DNA of 64,000 nt from contig NC_082692.2 of the NCBI RefSeq assembly GCF_949987515.2, forward strand, positions 92,947,488 to 93,011,487, written 5' to 3'. Positions 12,301-24,300 of this stretch are shown piece by piece. This DNA comes from Delphinus delphis (taxonomy: Eukaryota; Chordata; Mammalia; Artiodactyla; Delphinidae). Each line of letters starts with the position of its first letter. Position 1 is the first letter of the stretch. Below the pieces are notes generated by a model. That model did not search any database, was not told where the DNA came from, and worked only from the letters and a program-made list of their open reading frames with translations. Both the position numbers and the translations under genes were made by a program.

Positions 12301-15300
12301 CTCCCACCCTCCCTATCCCACCCCTCTAGGTGGACACAAAGCACCGAGCTGATCTCCCTGTGCTGTGCACCTGCTTCCCTCTAGCTATCTATTTTACGTT
12401 TGGTACTGTATGTATGTATGTCCATGCCACTGTCTCACTTTGTCCCAGCTTACCCTTCCCCCTCCCCATATCCTCAAGTCCATTCTCTAGTAGGTCTGCA
12501 TCCTTATTCCTGTCTTGCCCCTAGGTTCTTCTGATCATTTTTTTTTCTTTTTTTAGATTCCATGTATATATGTGTTAGCATTGGTATTTGTTTTTCTCTT
12601 TCTGACTTACTTCACTCTGTATGACAGTCTCTAGGTCCATCCACCTCACTACAAATAACTCAATTTCGTTCCTTTTTATGGTTGAGTAATATTCCATTGT
12701 GTATATGTGCCACATCTTCTTTATCCATTCAGCCGATGATGGACACTTAGGTTGCTTCCACCTCCTGGCTATTGTAAAAAGAGCTGCAATGAACATTTTG
12801 GTACATGACTCTTTTTGAATTATCGTTTTCTCAGCGTATATGCCCAGTAGTGGGATTGCTGGGTCGGATGGTAGTTCTGTTTTTAGTTTTTTAAAGAACC
12901 TCCATACTGTTCTCCATACTGGCTGTACCAGTTTACATTCCCACCAACAGTGCAAGAGGGTTTCCTTTTCTCCACACCCTGTCCAGCATTTATTGTTTCT
13001 AGATTTTTTGATGAGGGACATTCTGACCGGTGTGAGATGATAGCTCATTGTAGTTTTGATTTGCATTTCTCTCATGATTAATGATGTTGAGCATTCTGTC
13101 ATGTGTTTGTTGGCAATCTGTATATCTTTGGAGAAATGTCTATTTAGGTATTCTGCCCATTTTTGGATTGGGTTGTTTGTTTTTTTGATATTGAGCTGCA
13201 TGAGTTGCTTGTATGTTTTGGAGATTAACCTTTGTCAGGTGCTTCATTTGCAAATATTTTCTCCCATTCTGAGGGTTGTCTTTTCGTCTTGTTTATGGTT
13301 TCCTTTGCTGTGCAAAAGCTTTTAAGTTTCATTAGGTCCCATTTGTTTATTTTTGGTTTTATTTCCATTGCTCTAGGAGGTGGGTCAAAAAGGATCTTGC
13401 TGTGATTTATGTCACAGAGTGTTCTGCCTATGTTTTCCTCTAAGAGTTTTACAGTGTCTGGCCTTACATTTAGGTCTTTAATCCATTTTGAGTTTATTTT
13501 TGTGTATGGTGTTAGGGAGTGTTCTAATTTCATTCTTTTACATGTAGCTGTCCAGTTTTCCCAGCACCACTGATTGAAGAGGCTGTCTTTTCTCCACTCT
13601 ATATTCTTGTCTCCTTTATCAAAGATAAGGTGACCATAGGTGTGTGGGTTTATGTCTGGGCTTTCTATCCTGTTCCATTGATCTATATTTCTGTTTTTGT
13701 GCCAGTACCACACTGTCTTGATTACTGTAGCTTTGCAGTATAGTCTGAAGTCAGGGAGCCTGATTCCTCCAGCTCTGTTTTTCTTTCTCAAGATTGCTTT
13801 GGCTATTCAGGGTCTTTTGTGTTTCCATACAAATTGTGAATTTTTTTGTCCTAGTTCTGTGAAAACTGCCATTGGTAGTTTGATAGGGATTGCATTGAAT
13901 CTGTAGATTATTTTGGGTAGTATAGTCATTTTCACAGTGTTGTTTCTTCCAATCCAAGAACATGGTATATCTCTCCATCTATTTGTATCATCATTAATTT
14001 CTTTCATCAGTGTCTTAGAATTTTCTGCATATAGGTCTTTTGTCTCCTTAGGTAGGTATTCCTAGGTATTTTATTCTTTTTGTTGCAGTGGTAAATGGGA
14101 GAGTTTTCTTAATTTCCCTTTCAGATTTTTCATCATTAGTGTATAGGAATGCAAGAGATTTCTGTGCATTAATTTTGTATCCTGCTACTTTACCAAATTC
14201 ATTGATTAGCTCTAGTAGTTTTCTGGTAGCATCTTTAGGATTCTCTATGTATAGTGTCATGTCATCTGCAAACAGTGACAGCTTTACTTCCTCTTTTCCG
14301 ATTTGGATTCCTTTTATTTCTTCTCTGATTGCTGTGGCTAAAACTTCCAAACCTATGTTAAATAATAGTGGTGAGAGTGGGCAACCTTGTCTTGTTCCTG
14401 ATCTTAGTGGAAATGCTTTCAGTTTTCACCATTGAGGATGAAGTTGGCTGTGGGTTTGTCATACATGGTCTTTATTATGTTGTGGAAAGTTCCCTCTATG
14501 CCTACTTTCTGCAGGGTTTTTATCATAAATGGGTGTTGAATTTTGTCAAAAGCTTTCTCTGCATCGATTGAGATGATCATATGGTTTTTCTCCTTCAGTT
14601 TGTTAATGTGGTGTATCACATTGATTGATTTGCGAATATTGAAGAGTCCTTGTATTCCTGGGATAAACCCCACTTGATCATGCTGTATGATCCTTTTAAT
14701 GTGCTGTTGGATTCTGTTTGCTAGTATTTTGTTGAGGATTTTTGCATCTATGTTCATCAGTGATATTGGCCTGTAGTTTTCTTTCTTTGTGACATCTTTG
14801 TCTGGTTTTGGTATCAGGGTGATGGTGGCCTTGTAGAATGAGTTTGGGAGTGTTCCTCCCTCTGCTATATTTTGGAAGAGTTTGAGAAGGATAGGTGTTG
14901 GCTCCTCTCTAAATGTTTGATAGAATTCACCTGTGAAGCTATCTGGTCCTGGGCTTTCGTTTGTTGTAAGATTTTTAAGCACAGTTTCAACTTCAGTGCT
15001 GTGATTGGTCTGTTCATATTTTCTTTTTCTTCCTGGTTCAGTCTCGGAAGGTTGTGCATTTCTAAGAATTTGTCCATTTCTTCCAGGTTGTCCATTTTAT
15101 TGGCATATTGTTGCTTGTAGTAATCTCTCATGATCCTTTGTATTTCTGCAGTGTCAGTTTTTACTTCTCCTTTTTCATTTCTAATTCTATTGATTTGAGT
15201 GTTCTCCCTTTTTTTCTTGATAATTCTGGCTAATGGTTTATCAATTTTGTTTATCTTCCCAAAGAACCAGCTTTTAGTTTTATTGATCTTTGCTATCATT

Positions 15301-18300
15301 TCCTTCATTTCTTTTTCATTTATTTCTGATCTGATCTTTATGATTTCTTTCCTTCTGCTAACTTTGGGGGGTTTTTTGTTCTTCTTTCTCTAATTGCTTT
15401 AGGTGTAAGGTTAGGTTGTTTGTTTGAGATGTTGTTTGTTTCTTAAGGTAGGCTTGTATAGCTATAAACTTCCCTCTTAGAACTGCTTTTGCTGCATTCC
15501 ATAGGTTTTGGGTCGTCGTGTTTTCATTGTCATTTGTTTCTAGCTATTTTTTGATTTCCTCTTTGATTTCTTCAGTGATCTCTTGGTTATGAAGTAGTGT
15601 GTTGTGTAGCCTCCATATGTTTGTATTTCTTACAGATTTTTCCCTGTAATTGATATCTAGTCTCATAGCGTTGTGGTCGGAAAAGATACTTGATATGATT
15701 TCAATTTTCTTAAATTTACCAAGGCTTGATTTGTGACCCAAGATGTGATCTATCCTGGAGAATGTTCCATGAGCAGTTGAGAAGAATGTGTCTTCTGTTG
15801 TTTTTGGATGGAATGTCCTATAAATATCAATTAAGTCCATCTTGTTTAACGTATCATTTAAAGCTTGTGGTTCCTTATTTATTTTCATTTTGGATGATCT
15901 GTCCGTTGGTGAAAGTGGGGTGTTAAAGTCCCCTACTATGAATGTGTTACTGTCGATATCCCGTTTTATGGCTGTTAGTGTTTGCCTTGTGTATTTAGGT
16001 GCTACTATGTTGGGTGCATAAATATTTAGAATTGTTATATCTTCTTCTTGGATTGATCCCTTGATAGTTATGTAGTGTCCTTCTTTGTCTCTTGTAATAG
16101 TCTGTGTTTTAAAGTCTGTTTTGTCTGATATGAGAATTGCTGCTCCAGCTTTCTTTTGATTTCCATTTGCATGGAATATCTTTTTCCATCCCCTCACTTT
16201 CAGTCTGTATGTGTCCCTAGGTGTGAAGTGGGTCTCTTGTAGACAGTATATATGCGGGTCTTGTTTTTGTAAGCATTCAGCCAGTCTGTGTCTTTTGGTT
16301 GGAGCATTTAACCATTTACACTTAAGGTAATTATCAACATGTATGTTCCTGTTACCATTTTCTTAAGTGTTCTGGCTTTATTATTGTATGTCTTTTCCTT
16401 GTCTTTTTTTTCCTGCCTAGGGAAGTTTCTTTAACATTTGTTGTAAAGCTGGTTTGGTGGTGCTGAATTCTCTTAGCTTTTGCTTGTCTGTAAACCTTTA
16501 ATTTCTCTGTCAAATCTGAATGAGATCCTTGTTGGGTAGAGTAATCTTGTTTATAGATTTTTCTCTTTCATCACTGTAAATATGTCCTGCCACTCCCTTC
16601 TGGCTTACAGAGTTTCTGCTGAAAGATCAGCTTATGTTAACTTTATGGGGATTCCCTTATGTGTTACTTGTATTTTTTCCCTTGCTGCTTTTAATATTTG
16701 TCCTTTGTATTTAATTTTTGATAGTTTGAATAATATGTGTCTTGGCATGTTTCTCCCTGGATTTATTATGTCTGGGACTCTCTGTGCTTCCTGGACTTGA
16801 TTAACTATTTCCTTTCCCATATTAGGGAAGTTTTCAACTATAATCTTTTCAAATATTTTCTCAGTCCCTTTCTTTTTCTCTTCTTCTTCTGGGACCCCTA
16901 TAATTCCAATGTTGGTGCGTTTAATGTTGTCCCAGAGGTCTCTGAGACTGTCCTCAATTCTTTTCATTCTTTTTTCTTTATTCTGCTCTGCAGTAGTTAT
17001 TTCCACTATTTTATCTTCCAGGTCACTTATCCGTTCTTCTGCCTCAGTTATTCTGCTATTGATCCCTTCCAGAGAATTTTTAATTTCATTTATTGTGTTG
17101 TTCATCTCTGTTTGCTCTTTAGTTCTTCTAGGTCCTTGTTAAACGTTTCTTGTATTTTCTCCATTCTATTTCCAAGATTTTGGATCATCTTCACTATCAT
17201 TATTCTGAATTCTTTTTCAGGTAGACTGCCTATTTCCCCTTCATTTGTTAGGTCTGGTGGGGTTTTGCCTGGCTCCTAAATCTGCTGTGTGTTTTCCTGT
17301 CTTCTCATTTTGCTTATCTTACTGTGTTTGGGGTCTCCTTTTTGCAGGTTTCATGTTCGTAGTTCCCGTTGTTTTTGGTGTCTGTCCCCAGTGGCTAAGG
17401 CTGGTTCAGTGGGTTGTGTAGGCTTCCTGGTGGAGGGGACTGGTGCCTGAGTTCTGGTGGATGAGGATCTTGTTTTTCTGGTGGGCAGGTCCATGTCTGG
17501 TGGTGTGTTTTGGGGTATCTGTGGCCTTATTATGATTTTAGGCAGCCTCTCTGCTAATGGATGGGGTTGTGTTCCTGTCTTGCTAGTTGTTTGGCATAGG
17601 GTGTCCAGCACTGTAGCTTGCTGGTTGTTGAGTGAAGCTGGGTCTTGGTGTTGAGATGGAGATCTCTGGGAGATATTCACCATTTGATATTGTGTGGAGC
17701 TGGGAGGTCTCTTGTGGACCAGTGTCCTGAACTTGGCTCTCCCACCTCAGAGGCACAGCCCTGACACCTGGCTGGAGCACCAAGAGCCTGTCCTCCACAC
17801 AGTTCAGAAAAAAGGGAGAAAAGAAAGAAAGAAAGAAAGAAGAAGATAAAATAAAATAAAATAGTCATTAAAATAAAAAATAATTATTAAGAAAAAAATG
17901 TTTTAAGTAAAAAAAAATGGACAGACAGAACCGTAGGACAAATGGTAAAAGCAAAGCTATACAGAGAAAGTCACACACAGTAGCATATACATACACACAC
18001 AGAAAAAGAGATAAAGGGAAAAAATATATATATAGCATTGCTCCCAAAGTCCACCTCCTCAATTTGGGATGATTCATTGTCTGTTCAGGCATTCCACAGA
18101 TGCAGGGTGCATCAAGTTGTTTGTGGAGATTTAATCTGCTGCTCCTGAGGCTGCTGGGAGAGATTTCCCTTTCTCTCTTTGTTCGCACAGCTCTGAGAGT
18201 TCAGTTTTGGATTTGGCCCCGCCTCTGTGTGTAGGTCGCCTGAGGGCGTCTGTTCTTCCCTCAGACAGGATGGGGTAAAAGGAGCAGCTGATTCGGGGAC

Positions 18301-21300
18301 TCTGGCTCACTCATGCCGGTGGGAGGGAGGGGTACGGATGCGGGGCAAGCCTGCAACGGCAGAGGCCGGCGTGACGTTGCACCAGCCTGAGGCGCGCCGT
18401 GCGTTCTCCCGGGGAAGTTGTCCCTGGATGCCGGGACCCTGGCGGTGGCGGGCTGCACAGGCTCCCGTGAGGTGAGGTGTGGAGAGTGACCTGTGCTCGC
18501 ACACAGGCTTCTTGGTGGCGGCAGCAGCAGCCTTAGCATCTCATGCCTGTCTCTGGGGTCCGCGCTGTTAGCCGCGGCTCGCGCCCGTCTCTGGAGCTCA
18601 TTTAGGTGGTGCTCTGAATCCCCTCTCCTCGCGCACCAGGAAACAATGATCTCTTGCCTCTTAGGCAGTTCCAGCCTTTTTCCCGGACTCCCTCCCGGCT
18701 AGCCGTGGTGCACTAACCCCCTTCAGGCTGTGTTCACGCAGCCAACCCCAGTCCTCTCCCTGTGCTCCGACCCTGAGCCTCAGCTCCCAGCCCCGCCCGC
18801 CCCGGCGGGTGAGCAGACAAGCCTCTCGTGCTGGTGAGTGCCGGTCGGCACCGATCCTCTGTGCGGGAATCTCTCTTCTTTGCCCTCCGCACCCCTGTTC
18901 CTGCGCTCTCCTCCATGGCTCTGAAGCTCCCCCCCCCCCCGTGCCACCCGCAGCTTCTGCCCACGAAGGGGCTTCCTAGTGTGTGGAAACCTTTACTCCT
19001 TCACAGCTCCCTCCCACTGGTGCAGGTTCATCCCGGTTCTTTGTCTCTGCTTATTCTTTTTTCTTTCACCCTACCCAGGTACGTGGGGAGTTTCTTGCCT
19101 TTTGGGAGGTCTGAGGTCTTCTGCCAGCGTTCAGTCAGTGTTCTGTAGGAGCAGTTTCACGTGTAGATGTATTTCTGATGTATCTGTGGGGAGGAAGGTG
19201 ATCTCTGCGTCTGACTCTTCTGCCATCTTGAAGCTCCCTGGGTGTTTTGTTGTTGTTGTTGTTTTTTGCGGTACGCGGGCCTCTCGCTGTTGTGGCCTCT
19301 CCCGTTGCGGAGCACAGGCTCTGGACTCGCAGGCTCAGCGGCCATGGCTCACGGGCCCAGCAGCTCTGCGGCATGTGGGATCTTCCCGGACCGGGGCACG
19401 AACCCACATCCCCTGCATCGGCAGGCGGATTCTCAACCACTGCGCCACCAGGGAAGCCCTCCCTGGATGTTTTTAAATGATGAGATTTATCATCTAAATC
19501 ATTCTGATGTCACTTTAAGAATGGATTGAAGCGTGACTGTAAGGACGACAGTTTTAGGAAGCTATTGAAGTTGTCTTGGCAAAATAGAGTACCATGGATT
19601 AGGGTGGTCGTAGACAAGGTCGTGAGAAGGAAATAGACTGGAAGGATCTTTAGGAAGAGTGGCCACCAGACTTGGTAGTTTTACATGGGAAGATATAAAG
19701 GATAGTTCCTAGTTCCTGGCTCTTTTAGTCAGGTGGAAGGTGGTGCCATTTGTTGAGCTAAGGGATGCTGGAAAGGACTAGGCTTTATCCTCATGACCAG
19801 TTCACGAGTGTCAGATCCTCGCGGTATGTTGTCTCAGTTAATCCTCACAAGGTATTGAGGTCGATGGTGTGATCCCTCCTTTGTAATAGTTGTTATTCAC
19901 TCAAGATCACACGGTCATTAGCATTTTGGCACAGCTAGGTTTTGACTCCATGTCTTTCTGACTTCAAAGTCTATTCTTCTTCTTCTATGTTAACAACTAG
20001 TTTTACATACCGTAAGTAAGAGAATCAGTCTTATCTTGGTCACCGTAAGAGTTCTTAGTTGCAAGCAATAGAAAAGAAAGCTGATTTAAGTAGAAAGGAA
20101 TTTACTGAAAGGATATTGGGTATCTCACCGAGTCTGGGAGAAGGCTGCCCATAACCATCTTCAGAAAATAGGCTGGAACAAGGGAGGCTCAGCAGCTGCT
20201 AGGACCACATCCAGACTTACACCATCGAGTAAGTCTGGTGACTTCATGCAGTTTCTGAACACCAGACACAGTTGCTCCGATTGGAAGGTCATTTAGTTGA
20301 TGCCCCTTCCCTAGCAGAATGGATTCTCTATCCCCACTTTCTTGCAGTACTGACTCTGCATTTGTAGTTCTGGTTGATCCTAGATTATGTGTCCATTCTC
20401 CAGCAGAAAGGAAGGTTGGAAAAGAAGTTGTCTACAGAAGCAAGAAGCTTTATTGGGAGGCAGGTTCATAAGGTGGAAGATTTCTTAAATGTAGGAAGAG
20501 GGCTAGGATGTCAGGCAACCCCAAACTGACAACTGATCACAAATGACCATGATGCAGTTTTTAAAACTCACACAGGTCCAGGTTGAGAACGTGGGGTGAC
20601 TTAAATAAGAGTGTAGAGAGGGGTAAGAGTTGGGGAGGGGAGGACGGGCTGACCGCAGGCGCTGAGATTTGGCTTTTGGCTCTCCGACCCCTGTGATTTA
20701 GCGTTCCCCGGGGAGCTCCTGGTGACCCTGGCTGTCTGTCTCCGTCCTTGGCTCTTTCTCCTTCGTGAGAACTAAGCGTCTAGGGCCTAGAAATAGAATC
20801 AGTCGCCGTGTTTGGAGTTAGGGGTGGGGGTAGGGGCATGTATTAAGTGAAAGAAATAGGTTTGACCAGTGTTTAACAAGATGACAAGGTAGACATGGCG
20901 TGTACTTTCTCAGGATTGGTCAAAGATACAGTTTCTTAGAGAACGTTGACTCAGTAAGGATGTTATCAAGTACGTTATACGTACTCATAGGTTTTGCTTT
21001 TCATAAGGTAGAATGGATGTACCTGGGGAAGATAGAGCGATGATTGGGACGCCCCTCTCCACTTCCCTTGTTTTTCAAAGCACATCTACCAATCAGATGG
21101 TGATATTTATTCTCAGAGTTTATGGCTACTGCATTTATTCTGAACCCCAGTCTTATCCATTATCTTAGAATATTTATACATTATATTTTATAGGATGGGT
21201 GTAGAATTTTAAAGGCTTATTTACATGTTTACTGTTAGATTAATGACTAACAGATAAAAATAGTTTAAACTCATTCCTCCACCCTTGGTTGTTAAGATCA

Positions 21301-24300
21301 TATTCACTTCTTGGTAAAGATTTATTAAGAAATAGCAGAATGTATACCGTAGACTTAGAATATTTCAAATAGAAGTTGGCAGCCACATATTGAATTAAGG
21401 ACATGTGCATGGTAGGAGTTAGAATAAATTCTAATTTGAATGATTAAATGAATGAGATAGGCCACCAGTCACATAAATATACTTTAATTATGGCATGATG
21501 TAACATCCTGATTTTAATGTCTACAGATATGCATATGGTATGCTTCTGTGACATTTTCTTAGGTAAAATTTACTCAGTGTCTTTTCTTTTTAAAGGTGCT
21601 AGTACTTGGAAACAAGAGAGATCTTCCTAATGCCTTGGATGAGAAACAGCTAATTGAAAAAATGTATGTCTTAAGAATGAATGATGGTTTTTTAAAAATA
21701 ATTTGGTTCTAAATTATACTGTTTTGCTCACTGCTTTGTTTAGCATTGCTGTATTATTCAGTAATGATCATAGTCACGTTTTGGAGTACATAATCTTGAC
21801 ATACTAGAAAAGTGAACCCGTAAATTTTTTTTTCCCCTTAAACATTGTTTTTTTAATGAATGAATTAATTAAATTTTGGCTGCATTGGTTCTTTGTTGTG
21901 GTGCACAGGCTTCTCATTGCAGTGGCTTCTCTTGTTGTGGAGCACGGGCTCTAGGCGTGTGGGCTTCAGTAGTTGTGGCACATGGGTTCAGTAGTTGTGG
22001 CACACGGGCTTAGTTGCTCCGTGGCATGTGGGATCTTCCCAGAACAGGGCTTGAACCCTTGTCCCCTGCATTGGCAGGTGGATTCTTAATCCCTGCGCCA
22101 CCTGGGAAGTCCCCGTAAAATTTTAGTATCAGTAAAATAATTTCTTCTGTATAGTAATTCAAAAAACAAGCAAAATTGAGCAGTGAGTGAAAAGATGACA
22201 GTTGTTTTAAGCACAGACTTATTTTCTTAATTCTGCTTTTTATAGGAATCTGTCTGCTATTCAGGATAGAGAAATTTGCTGCTATTCAATTTCTTGCAAA
22301 GAAAAGGATAATATAGGTAAGAAATGACTGGTGTTTGTGGAAGAAGTAGGTATCATTAGAAGGGATGTCTCATGCTTTTTACTGTTTATTATCTCCATTT
22401 CTGTTTAAGTGATTTCCCTTATAAAGTACTATTGCTTTTGCCTCAGGAAAAAGAGTACACATTATACCTTTTGACAACAAATATAAAATCCTGAATCTGC
22501 TCCACGCTATTTAAAGAAGTAAATGCAAAAGAGACACGAAGTTAAGCATTATGTGATATCAATTTATTGTATTAACTTTTGCAGAGCTAGTGTCCAGCTG
22601 TGCATTATAACAGGATGATGTTTTTGAAATAAGACTTTACAAAAATTGGTCTATAGGCATTATTATGATTTTGCATGTGTCAAAATCAAAATATATTACT
22701 GCAGTATGTTAGCTCTCTAAAGGATAAGCCCAGAATACCCTTTATCTACTTAATGTCTGTATTAATTTCCTAGGACTGCCATAGCAAAGTACCAGTCCTG
22801 CTTAGCTGCCTTGTCCTGTCAGTCTAAGTGCCTTTCCTGGCTATTCTCGGCCACTGTAGCTTCAGTTGCCACCTCTACGATGCTGTCTTGCCAGTTTCCA
22901 TCTCTTCCTCAGATCTGTACAGATGAAACAACCTGCTGGACATCTCCATGTGCTACCTTCTCCATCTCAAACTTGGTGTGCCTGCTGCCGAATTCTTAGT
23001 CTTTTTTTCTCAAGCCTGTTCTTCCTTTAGCTACTGTTAGTCAGCAGCTCCATGACACACACACTTATTCAGGCCAGAAGATTCTTTCTCACCCCCTGCA
23101 TTTGCTCAGTCCTGTTAGGTTCTATATTTTGAACATGCTCCTCATTTTATTCCTCTCCATTCCTACAGCACTTGATTTGCTTCAGGCCTTCGGCCCTTTC
23201 CTGTTCCTGTTGTGATAGTCTCTATACTGGCAGCCTTCCAAGTTGCCCTCCTCGGTTGCCATTGTTGAATTTACTACAATAAACTTAACAGTTTACAATA
23301 AACAGTATGGTTTCCCTGCTTAACATTCTCCAATGACTTCCTGTTGACTTGGTTGAATTTACTCGGTTGCCATTGTTGAATTTACTACAATAAACTTAAC
23401 AGTTTACAATAAACAGTATGGTTTCCCTGCTTAACATTCTCCAATGACTTCCTGTTGACTTGAGAATAAAATCCAAACTTCTGAGCATCTTAGAATGGCA
23501 CACAAGGTTATCTGGCTCCCGCTAGGCCTGTGGTTCTCAACTGAGAACAGCTGAGCTCCACAGGGGCCATTTGGAGATAATCTGGAGCCATTACTTGTCA
23601 CAGCTGAGGATGGGGGGTGGTGATAATGGCATCTTGTGGTCAAGGTTACAGATGTTGCAGAATATTGTACTGTGCACAGCAAAGAATTATCCAGCCCCAA
23701 ATGTGGAAAGGGTGAGCTTGAGAACCCCTGCTCTAGCCGTAGCAATGAGTGGCACCCCCCTCACCCATCCCTGTGCTTCAGCCACATCTTATCACTTGTC
23801 ATCCAGCCAGAGCTCCACACAGTTTCATGCCTCTGCTTACCCTATGCGTTTTGCTCTTTCTTTTACCTGGAATTCTGTGGAGGCTGTCCTCCAAACCCAG
23901 ACGACTACCTGCATGTTTTCCAGCATACTGAAAGCTCCTCGAGGGCAGAGAGTGGTTTTCCCGTCTCTTTGCATCCTGGAGCTTCACACACAATACCTGA
24001 TCTTACAGGCAATCAGTAAACTTTTGAATGAATAAAGGAAGGCACAAGCTGTTCTGTACACAATTTAGCTTTTAAATTGGAGACTCTTCAGTCTCTCATG
24101 TTTCCAGATTAACCTCTTGAAGGTCAGGGAATGAAGAATAGTGGGATAGATAGAGATATCTATATAAGTATAGTAGTATAGAGGCAGAAAAGAAGAGGGC
24201 GGGCCCAGGATATGCTTTGAAATAGCTGCGTTTTAAATATTCTCTGATATTTAGTTTCTTAACTTCGGTATCGTAACATCTTCACTCTTTTCCCCTCCAT

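Larger units (their letters stand above)
12180..19238 (-). mobile_element. Nearly full-length LINE-1 (about 7 kb) with intact-looking 5' UTR, coding-dead
   Basis: Autonomous retrotransposon remnant lying antisense in ARL8B intron 4. On the minus strand the order is: a 5' end reading GGGAGCTTCAAGATGGCAG at about 19238; a GC/CpG-rich 5' UTR (about 18060-19238); an A-rich stretch with GAAA repeats (17815-18060) and further 5' UTR; ORF1 (about 16280-17308); ORF2 (about 12560-16230); then 3' UTR and A-rich tail. The element belongs to the same subfamily as 2864-4846. ORF1 and ORF2 are both broken, so it cannot move by itself. No clear target duplication of the whole element was found. Confidence 0.92.

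Noticed and set aside
12575..17105. Several long minus-strand frames resembling a reverse transcriptase gene
   Set aside because: All are fragments of one LINE-1 with broken ORF1 and ORF2, not a host gene or a domesticated polymerase.
17830..18060. Possible separate simple-repeat insertion in the LINE-1
   Set aside because: L1 5' UTR sequence continues on both sides without a clear duplication, so it is treated as part of the element.
18227..18702. Overlapping GC-rich frames on both strands
   Set aside because: They lie within the LINE-1 5' UTR; their openness comes from high GC content.
23571..24035. 154-codon frame in ARL8B intron 6
   Set aside because: It crosses MER20 and L2 remnants and has no domain.
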